A DNA stretch of 64,000 bases, from contig NC_080567.1 of the NCBI RefSeq assembly GCF_030253575.1, forward strand, positions 37,415,501 through 37,479,500, read 5' to 3'. Positions 56,166-64,000 of this stretch are shown here, one piece after another. A model generated the notes under the pieces. The model worked only from the letters and a program-made list of their open reading frames with translations, did not search any database and was not told the origin of the DNA. Origin of the DNA: Rhododendron vialii. Lineage: Eukaryota; Streptophyta; Magnoliopsida; Ericales; Ericaceae. Numbering within the stretch: position 1 is the stretch's first letter; each line of letters begins with the position of its first letter. Made by a program: the position numbers and the translations under genes.

Positions 56166-56218
56166 TTTTATAGTCGCATTTTCTCTCCTCATTTTTTTTT
56201 GCGTAGTTGATGTGGGAA
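56166..56218 (-). promoter_or_regulatory. USE + TATA of U2 copy 4
   Basis: USE TTCCCACATCA (56208-56218, minus), TATAAAA at 56166-56172. Gap 35 bp, two more than copies 1 and 3 because of a longer T-run. Confidence 0.75.
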
Positions 56219-56509
56219 ACAAACCCCAAAGTAACAAACTGAGTTTTGTTGTTTTTGCACATTCTGCTTTGTTTGTGCTCAATTCGACTCGGTTGTTTGA
56301 ACCCTCTAAATTAGCCCCGTAGATAGCTGGTTTCCCATCCTTTATTAGGGGTCAAGGTTGAACGTATGAACGTTTTCCTACTCTCTTTTTTCTTCCTTCC
56401 CCTAAAACATGGTGATCAAGATATTTTGATAATGAGTGCGCTATAGTTTGCGCATATTGTACCAATCCAATGTTTTTTAGACTACATATTTGTGGAGGAG
56501 TTCGGTTTG

Positions 56510-56975
56510 AGGGTAAAATGGTCATATATTTTGATGTACAAATTAATTTTCATCTAAACCAATTCGGTAGGAAAGTAGATTGGACAAACTTTCTAATGGT
56601 TCAATCTACAACCAAATTGGAGTTCGGGAGTGTCTAGGACAAGTCTATAAATTGCAATGTTCAGAATGCGCCTGGGCGCGAAGGGTTGCGCCTGGGACGC
56701 ATTAATGTTTGCTCAAACTTTGCGGATTTGCCCCAGACACCCCCGAACTCCAATTTGCATGTGGTTTGAACCGTTAGAAAGCTTGTCCAATTTACTTTCT
56801 ATCCCAAGTAGTTTGGATAAAATATCATTTGTACATCAAATGAAGTGATCATTTTACCCTTGATGGGTCAAAATATGATCCATTCCGGTAAAATGTGTGT
56901 ATGTTTCTCATTTTAAATTGGATCAAGACCGATTATATATCCATAAATAGTATTTTTAAAGTACTAAAAGATGGC
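56510..56975. repeat. R2 foldback repeat, copy 5
   Basis: The left arm is shortened. The tip GCGCCTGGGCGCGAAGGG lies at about 56670 and the right arm is complete. It lies 370 bp from U2 copy 4; in the other copies about 1 kb separates U2 from R2, so an internal deletion occurred. Confidence 0.7.
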
Positions 56976-58088
56976 AGAATCTAACCATACAAATATTTCC
57001 GTTTAGTTTATGAAGATTGGGTAGAAACAAGACAACTACAAAAATCGTCGAAGCCACTAAGTCTAAAACACGTTCTACGTTTGATTTGGTAATCAAATTA
57101 CTAATTCTAAGGTATTTCTTCTTTGCTCAAGTGTTCAATGTGGGGTGATGGTGGTGGAGGTTGTGCAATTATGGTACGTAACAGTGATGGTAGGGTAGGA
57201 AAAAAAAAAGACGACGGCAATTTACGTGTAATGTGCACCTAAGTATTCTCTTATGCACCTCAGGTGCAGTTCAGTGAGCCTCGGGCGCCAGAATAGTTGG
57301 GTTACTAGGCTCAGGCGCATTGAGTCGCGCCCCGGGCGCAGTATCCAAACTTCTCAGTTTGCCACAGACACTTCGATCTATACTCCGATTTGCAAGTGGA
57401 TAGAACCAATAAAAAGCTCGTTAAATCTACTTTCTAACTCAAGTACTTTTGATTCAAATTTATTTACATGCACGTTAAAGCAAACAATGATTTTACCTTT
57501 AAGAAGTTGGGAAAAAATCATTTTTGAAAATTATAATCATAGAAGGACAGAAAGATAGAAAGAAGACAAGAAAAGGAACAAAAGAGAGAATTATCTCACT
57601 ACCTTTGGTTTGGTATCATCCTCTCTCTTTTTTTTTAAGATTCACTTTTTGTGCACTGCTCTAAATCTCGTAGATAGTGAAAATGATCGTTGGAGAGGGG
57701 TAGGGTTACGCTGATAGTGTATGTTAGGTGACAGTAGTGGAGAGGGTATAGTGGTGGTAGCGGTAGAAAGTGAGGGCAATTTACGCATAATGTGGCGCAT
57801 TGAACTACTCGTAAGAGAATACATAGATGCACATTACCCGTAAATTGCCCTATCTTTTTTGGTCGAAGCTCGCTGTTTGGTCAATTTTGAAAGAAGCGTG
57901 CTTTTTTGCGCCTTGTTCAAGTCGCCTTAGCTGGGTTGATACAAGGCGGCAAGGCGCGCGCTGGGGTTGCACGTTACCTCTCCTTGTGCCTAGGCGCACT
58001 TTTGACAACTCTATTTTTTCCTACAACATTCTCAGATGCACCACTCATACTGAACCCTATCCAAATTGAACATGGGTCTAGAAACTTC
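56976..58088. other. Mosaic of palindrome repeats, no gene
   Basis: GCGCC-type palindromes at 57240-57345 with an R2-like right arm to about 57500. A segment at 57640-57850 (GTGCACTGCTCTAAATCTCG, GAGGGCAATTTACGCATAAT) is related to 63.0 and 63.65 kb. Frames are short. Confidence 0.5.
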
Positions 58089-58096
58089 CATGTAAC

Positions 58097-58269
58097 CAAG
58101 GACGGAACCAGGATTTTACCCTAGCAGTGGCGAAATATATACTAAAACAATCTAGTGGTGGCGAGACTATATAAGTTGGGCATAATTTTTTTTTTTACAT
58201 ATAATAATTGCATTTCTAAAATTCTTGTCGTGGCGGTCGTCGCCACTAGACCCCCTGATCCCATCCTTG
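58097..58269. mobile_element. hAT-type MITE (173 bp), CATGTAAC target duplication
   Basis: Ends CAAGGACGGAACCAGG and, in reverse, CAAGGATGGGATCAGG. CATGTAAC is at 58089-58096 and 58270-58277. It is inserted in a LINE remnant and is related in its ends to 39054-39420. Confidence 0.9.
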
Positions 58270-58487
58270 CATGTAACCCTTGCATTCAACATTTCTTCTG
58301 GCTTTTGGCACAACGCTGCCTCCCCATGCATGATAATCTATTTCCTAGGCATATTTGTCCTTCCGACTACTGCGTTTGATGTGCTCCTACTAAGGAAGAC
58401 ACCTGCAATGTTCTGCGCAAGTACCCACAAGCTTCACATTTACGGATACCATCCTTCTCATCTTTCTCTTCGCTTGTTAGCGTATTT
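58270..58487 (+). pseudogene. LINE reverse-transcriptase zinc-binding remnant
   Basis: The frame reads FFWLLAQRCLPMHDNLFPRH, ICPSDYCV, TGA, then CAPTKEDTCNVLRKYPQASH. This matches the RT zinc-binding domain of plant LINEs (C..C, then H/D-x-L-x-x-C spacing), with one in-frame stop and Y for the last Cys. MITEs flank it on both sides. Confidence 0.75.
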
Positions 58488-58495
58488 GGTGCAAC

Positions 58496-58937
58496 TAGGG
58501 CTGCAAACGATCCGAGCCGCTCGCGAGCGGCTCGGAGCTCGGCTCGATAACGGCTCGGCTCGGCTCGGTTCAAGACAAAAACGAGCCGAGCTCGAGCTCG
58601 AGTCCTGAGCTCGTTTCATAAACGAGCCGAGCTCGAGCTAGTCGAAACTCGGCTCGAATTGGCTCGCGAGCTCGATTATATAATATATTTATATATATAT
58701 TTATATATATATATTTTTACATATTTATATTTATTTATATATATATTTATATATATTTGTTTCATAAACGAGCCGAACGAGCCGAGCTCGAGCTCCGAAA
58801 ATACCTATCGAGCCGAGCTCGAGCTCGAGTTCTGCAGCTCGTCACGAGCTCGAGCCGAGCTCGAGCTCATTGTTTTTGAGGCGAGCCGAGCCCGAACATG
58901 CCGAAACTCGGCTCGGCTCGGCTCGATTGCACCCCTA
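58496..58937. mobile_element. hAT-type MITE (442 bp), GGTGCAAC target duplication
   Basis: Ends TAGGGCTGCAAACGATCCGA and, in reverse, TAGGGGTGCAATCGAGCCGA. GGTGCAAC is at 58488-58495 and 58938-58945. Inside are many GAGCCGAGCTCGAG palindromes around a TATATTTATA core (58675-58760). This GAGCC-rich family is widespread in plants. Confidence 0.93.
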
Positions 58938-59269
58938 GGTGCAACCGGAATAGCAATCTCTTCGAAATACAAACAAGCCAACTGATCAAGTCGCAAAAAC
59001 CATTTTAGCCAAATCCGTGGAATGTTATTTCAATGGTTTTCATGACTTTGGGGGTGTGTATCATGATTCGGGGGGAACTATTTTGGATTTTATGTACCTA
59101 CACATAAATTTCCCATAACGTGTAACATTTTTAAAATCTAAACTTCTTAAGTTCAAAATTAGACTCAACAATATTTTCAATGGTTCTTACGATGCACAAC
59201 TCGAACTTCGGGAGTGTCTGTGATAACCTCGCGAAGTTTGGCTTACTTTGCAATATTTTGGAAGATGTG

Positions 59270-59615
59270 CCCAGAGGTGTTAGGGTGTGGTGGTGGTAGA
59301 GTAGTGATTGTTGTGGTGGCAGTGATAAGAGGGTGGTGGTAGACGGGTTAAAATTGTGGTTGATCGTTGTAGACGGGTTAAAAGTGTGGGTGTTGTTGCA
59401 GGAGTACTTTTTGCGTCACAGGCAACTTGGAATCAATCATCAAATGCGCATCAGGCTCGATCGTGGTGCGCCCCAGGCGCATAGATGTGTTTTGAACTGT
59501 CTTAATGCACCTAGGTGCAAATAGGCTGCTCTCCAGGCGTGCTTAGTTGGATTGCTAATTTGATCATTTTTCGTGTGCGTTCATCATTTCTTGAGACTTC
59601 TAAGGCTCCAAAATA
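59270..59615. repeat. Left arm of a large inverted repeat
   Basis: TGGTGGTAGAGTAGTGATTG, GACGGGTTAAAATTGTGG and the GCGCC palindromes at 59440-59545, ending GAGACTTCTAAGGCTCC, are inverted at 61476-61830. A short duplication of GTAGACGGGTTAAAA occurs inside. Confidence 0.8.
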
Positions 59616-60095
59616 ACGTCAAAATTTGTGCAATCGACTTGGGAACCTTCAATCACGAGAACCACTTGAGATATTACAGTTAGCAATAGACATCGAAACA
59701 TTAAAAAGAGACACAACACAATATTGCACTTATCATATATTGCACCAACGTGTACATTTGGTTGTAATAGACATTGAAACATTGGATTGACTACAAGTGT
59801 ACACTTTTGCTCTTATTAAGTACACCGCACTTCTCATATATTCCACCAACGCACCGAGGACATATTACATGATACTCAAAATTCAAGCACCAAATGTGGT
59901 CAGTTGCACTATTAATTGCTCAAACAATTCTCTATCCATGAGGCTCTTATCAGGATGAGTCAACTATGGTATTGCACTAGTCTTCGATTTGATGATTCAA
60001 CTCAACAATGACGCACCATGGCCACAAGCCTTAGCGCGCAGTGTGCCAAATAATTTGATGGACTTGAAAAATCGACATAGCCCATGTTAAAGAGG

Positions 60096-60320
60096 ATATA
60101 ATCAAAGCACAATACCTCTTCGTGATATCCCAATTTTATTTGGTTGTCCCACATCGGTGGGAGAATTGAAATGGATATAATATATAAGGAAAACCAAATA
60201 GTTACGTATAATTTGAGATTAACTTTTTAAGCCACGTGGTTAGGTTAAGGTTAGCAGATCGATTACCTGACATGGGTTGTTACACCCTTGGATATGTAAT
60301 CAAAGCACAATACCTCTTTT
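60096..60320. repeat. LTR-like segment with a perfect USE, flanked by a ~22-bp direct repeat
   Basis: AATCAAAGCACAATACCTCT occurs at about 60099 and again at about 60298. Between them is GTCCCACATCG (60146-60156), a perfect match to the plant snRNA USE, followed by TATAATATATAAGG. No snRNA sequence follows. Many plant LTRs of the TRIM kind carry TCCCACATCGG, so a small LTR remnant is likely. Confidence 0.5.
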
Positions 60321-61064
60321 TTAAGCATAGTCTATTTTACTTTTCCATTGCAATCACAAATGGAATTATTGTACAACTATGTTTTTTATGTCACTAAAAC
60401 CAATCACATAGGCTAGATAAGAAAAAATAACCATGCATTTGATGATTATCAAAAGCCCAAAACATCAAAAAATAGTTAAATCATTCAATAATTCTTATAG
60501 TACAAATTACGAAAACCAAAGTAAGTTGCCAGGATTTCGTCTAAAGCGTAAGGAGGAAGATTAGCCGCTCATGCTTGTAGAGAGATCCAAAGTTTTCGAT
60601 GAAATCTTCATGGATGGAACTCCTGAAATCTCTTCTCCTTGCAATGTGGTGGTCGTGTAGTGGTGAAGTGATGGTGGTAGTTATGTAGTAATAGTGGTTG
60701 TGAACCACAAAAAACTAGAATCACGAGATCAAATATTAGTCCCTGTGATTAGGTGGTGTTAATGGTGGTGGTGGTGAAGGAGGAAGATGAGAGGGGAATA
60801 TGAGAGGAGGCATGGTTGGGGCGGGAGGGAGGAAGGGATGGCAATGCCCCGAGATTTTTCATATATTTTCAATGCATAACACGAGAAATCTAGATAAATG
60901 GTGGAGATCTGTAAATGATCTTAGGTGTATTTTAGGTATAAAAATAAGGGCGATTCTTACGCATTCAAGTGGTCAGTGATATGTCTCAGGTGCAGTTTAT
61001 TGCTCCCCGGGCGCGAGAAATAGTTTCCAAGCGTTAGTGGTTGTTTAGACGTTATTTTGGAGCC

Positions 61065-61475
61065 TTGGCTTCATTTGTTTGGATATAAAATGTTTTACTT
61101 ATTTTCTGGTATTTGATTGTGTAAAAATAAGAAAACATTTTAAATGTAAAACATTTTACATTAATTGGATGAAAATGACTTACCATTAAATCTTCCGTAA
61201 TATATTTTTCGAAATGAACCATTTGTCTTAATTCTACTGCAATTCTCACTGCTCAATTTCTTCAATCGTTAATCCTGACCCACGTTCAATTCCAATATTC
61301 TCAGATTTCTCTACCATTTAAGCTCCTCCCTCTATCTCTACACTATTTTGTCGATTTCTAAAAATATTTTTCAAGTGTCAACCAAACATCGAAAAATAAC
61401 AGTTTGAAGTTTATTTTTTGAAAAAACCATTTTACATGGTAAACATTTACATTGTAAAATATTTTACATCGAAAT
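61065..61475. mobile_element. MITE-like insert (~410 bp) in the right arm
   Basis: Ends CATTTGTTTGGATATAAAAT and, in reverse, CATTTATTTCGATGTAAAAT. The left arm at 59605-59625 has the continuous sequence TCTAAGGCTCCAAAATAACG, which is the empty site. A duplication of GGAGCCT is likely, but exact edges are unclear. Confidence 0.7.
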
Positions 61476-61830
61476 AAATGGAGCCTAGAAGTCTCAAGAC
61501 AATGATAAATGCCCACGAAAAATGATATCCCAATAATCGCGCTTAGAGAGCAGCCGCCTAGGCGCATTAAAAACACACTGATGCGCTCGGGGCGCACCGT
61601 GATCGCGCTTTACGCTCATTTGATGAGTGATTCCCAGATCCGAGCGGGGAGCAAAAATAAGGCGCCTATGACGCAAAAAAAAAAACACTCCTGCAACAAC
61701 ACCCACGAGACCACACTTTTAACCCATGTACAACGACCACAATTTTAACCCGTCAACCACCACCCTCTTATCACTGCCACCACCAACAATCACTACTCTA
61801 CCACCACCACACCCTTACCACCTCCATCAT
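61476..61830. repeat. Right arm of a large inverted repeat
   Basis: Inverse of 59270-59615 with moderate divergence. It carries GCGCC palindromes at 61555-61620 and ACCACCAC-rich sequence at the end. Confidence 0.8.
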
Positions 61831-61851
61831 CGTCATCTCACCACTAATTTT

Positions 61852-62840
61852 TTTAATCAGCAAAAATGAATTTCATTAATTCATAACACGAACTACAGAG
61901 ATAAGGGGCTTGGGTATACCAGTCTAGCCATCCAAGACCCTCTTCTCCTAACCATACGGAGGAAATTGGTTTAGGCCCAACAGGCTGAGACCAAACCAGG
62001 AGAAAAAACCCTAAAAAACCCAAAACCTATTGGTGAGAAGCCAACAGACACCCAAAGGGCCAAAGCCCAAACACCAAAGGTCAAAACCCAACCACCAAAT
62101 GGGCAAAAAGCCCAAACCCACCCAATCCGAATAGCAAACATCCCAAACACCCAAAACCAAACAGCAAACCCTAAAACCTATCTACCCACCTCCATCGGAC
62201 CACCACTGCTGCTACCACAGCTCCAACACCCACAAACACAGCCCAACCTCCATTAGTAGCCGCCAAAATCGAAAACGGCTATGCACGCTCGCACCCACCA
62301 TCCAAACATACCAGAGCAAAATGAACAGCCACAGGATGGAGTAGAAATGGCAGAAACGGCACTGCCGGCACCAAACACCGCCACCACCCGCCGCCACAAC
62401 CGCCAACCACCAAAACCTGGAACAAAGAAAAAAAAACAGGAAAAAAAAACCCCAAATCCACGGGTCCAACCCCAGATCCACCACTGCTGTCACCGCCTAC
62501 AAAAACCCTTGGGAAACCAAAACCCGGGCACCTCCGCACCCAACTCCGCCAACCAAATGCCCGAACACACCGCCCATTCCATCAGTAGCCACCAGGCGAT
62601 GCACACTCGCCCCACCACCAAAAAACCCCAGAGCGACCAATGGACGGAGACCAGGCCGAATAGGCAAGAGAGAAGGAAACCAGAGGCCGCGAAGAGCTCT
62701 CGCCGTTAAGCACAAACCAGTTCCCCAAAGATAGGAACCGGCCGAAAAACCAAACGCCCAGATGACGCCACCACCCACAGCCCCTACCCCTGGCCGTTAA
62801 GCACAAGATCGGGATCAGCCATGTAAGAAACCAATGGGGA
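61852..62840 (-). mobile_element. LINE-like 3' end (minus strand)
   Basis: Reverse of the plan at 25560-26215: tail ATGAATTAATGAAATTCATT / TTTGCTGATTAAAAA, then GGTTAGGAGAAGAGGGT, GGCCTAAACCAATTTCCTCC and GTGGTGG-rich sequence, with TGCTTAACGGC at 62700 and 62800. No reverse transcriptase. The frames at 62281-62709 (plus) and on the minus strand are not conserved between the two copies. Confidence 0.6.
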
Positions 62841-62924
62841 GAGACGGCAACTAGATAGGAGCGTCGTTGGAAAGAGGTGAGAACAACATACGGGCCCTCC
62901 CTAACCACGTACAAAACGGAGTTC

Positions 62925-63900
62925 GAGAATTTCTGTGGCAAGCCGGAAGTTTGGCCTAGTTTGCAGAATGGAAGCTACACCCAAGGCGTGACATAATGCG
63001 CCTGAGGGGCATAAGAGAATAATTAGATGGACATTACGCATAAATTGTCCTCATCTTTCTACTATGAGATTTAGAGCAGTGCACAAAAAGTTACCTTAAC
63101 TAAACTAAATAAGCGTTCACAAGATGGAAAACGAAAAGAAGGGAAATGATATTGGCACTTCAAAAATTGATGCAAGCACTCCAAAATCAATGTAATTCCA
63201 AAGCCATTTTCTTTTGTTTTTGGAGTGCCTGCATCAATTTTTGGAGTGCTAATATCATTTCCCGAAAAGAAAAAGGATAAGATGAAACAATTAAAAGGTA
63301 CTGAGATATTTCCCTCGTTTGCTCCTTACAAAAAATGATTTTTTTTTTTTTTTGACTCCTCAGAGGAAAGATCATTGTATACTTTAATGTGTAAATAATT
63401 TTGAATCATAATAACTTAAGTGAGAAAATAGACTCAACATTTTTTTTTCAATGGTTCTAACCATGTTGAAATTAGAGTTCGGCAATTTCAATGGCAAGCT
63501 GCAAAGTTGCAATTGGCCTACTTCGCAATTTGAAAGTTGTGCCTGGGCCGTGACATAATGCGCCTGAGCAGCAAAACTAAACAATTTATGGCACCCGGGC
63601 GCATGGTCTTGTGCTTGAGGAGCAAAAGAGAATAACTAGATGCACATTATGCGTAAATTGCCCTCGCTTTCTAAAACTACCGCCAACTACACCACCTCCA
63701 CCGCCGCCATCTAACGAAGATTACGAGTGCAACCCTACCCCTCTCCAATGATCTATTATGTTACGAAATGTTCCAAAGGCACAAACGTTAAGTGAGGGTA
63801 GTCAAATGGCGCGCAGTGGTGGTAGTGGTGTCGTAGTCGTAGTGGTCGATTAATTGTGTAGTGGTGTAGACAATAGAATTTTGCTTCGTAAACGTACAAG
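62925..63900. repeat. Copy of the 4850-6230 block
   Basis: Matches the earlier block in the same direction. GCGCC palindromes lie at about 62995 and 63540-63625. A deletion removes the part matching about 5490-6080. Confidence 0.75.
63141..63263. mobile_element. hAT-type MITE (123 bp), GAAAAGAA target duplication
   Basis: Nearly all terminal inverted repeat: GGGAAATGATATTGGCACTT at the left is matched in reverse at the right over 46 bp with three mismatches. GAAAAGAA is at 63133-63140 and 63264-63271. The paralog at 5069-5076 has one GAAAAGAA and no insert. Confidence 0.95.
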
Positions 63901-64000
63901 CATTGCTTTAGTCGAATTTTGATGTTGAAATGATTTTAGAAAGCCCTATAAGATTTTTTTGACTCTTACAGAATGAAGGAATATCCTATATTTAGGAATG

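Noticed and set aside
60146..60200. U6 or other Pol III snRNA promoter
   Set aside because: USE-to-TATA spacing does not settle on 23-24 bp, and no U6 sequence or T-run terminator follows.
62281..62709. 142-codon forward frame rich in Pro, Thr and Lys, with minus-strand frames
   Set aside because: Composition follows the CCACC/GGTGG-rich repeat; not conserved in the other copy.

Overview
The window is nuclear DNA from a flowering plant, probably a eudicot, in a gene-poor region rich in repeats. The evidence is a Ty1/copia LTR retrotransposon primed by initiator-Met tRNA, Stowaway and hAT MITEs, CACTA-type ends, U2 snRNA loci with plant USE/TATA promoters, broken PLS-class pentatricopeptide (PPR) sequence, and an apparent insert of mitochondrial DNA. 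The species cannot be named from sequence alone. I found no complete single-copy host protein gene. Most of the window is transposable elements, captured gene fragments and segmental duplications.

Layout. 1-1.9 kb: the last codons of an unknown gene, a 98-bp tandem duplication and a decayed LINE. 3.6-4.4 kb: a 140-bp repeat array abutting a three-exon fragment of a dolichol-phosphate mannosyltransferase (DPM1-like) gene. 4.8-14 kb: a mosaic of GCGCC-palindrome arrays, long foldback repeats, a PPR pseudogene, a U2 snRNA locus and a Stowaway MITE; much of it (7.6-13.46 kb) recurs at 42.27-48.3 kb. 14.2-20.1 kb: an intact-looking copia element with 454-bp LTRs identical by eye and a GTAAT target duplication. 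20.4-21.1 kb: broken U2 copies. 22-35 kb: PPR pieces, snurportin-like pieces, LINE 3' ends and two solo LTRs, each with a clean 5-bp target duplication. 35-42 kb: CACTA-like ends, a second snurportin-like fragment, a hAT MITE, one exon resembling plant PHS1 phosphatase and a Ty3/gypsy protease remnant. 42.3-48.9 kb: the second copy of the segmental duplication, with its own U2. 49.4-57.1 kb: a third, shorter copy, split by about 1 kb of high-GC mitochondrial-like DNA, which is itself split by a 4.8-kb solo LTR. 57-64 kb: further palindrome repeats, hAT MITEs, a LINE zinc-binding remnant, a large inverted repeat, a LINE 3' end and a copy of the 4.85-6.2 kb block.

The most unusual signal is a repeated module, called R1 here: an array of short GCGCC...GGCGC palindromes, then a conserved leader, then usually a PPR fragment. 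At 13.46-14.06 kb one copy has both a TATA box and an ATG where the other copies checked have A-runs and AGG. It may be nearest to the source of the family. A related repeat, R2, forms foldbacks of about 600 bp with the same palindromes at the tip. No operon-like cooperation is expected. What links the parts is duplication, capture and nested insertion, whose order can partly be read from empty sites in paralogous copies.
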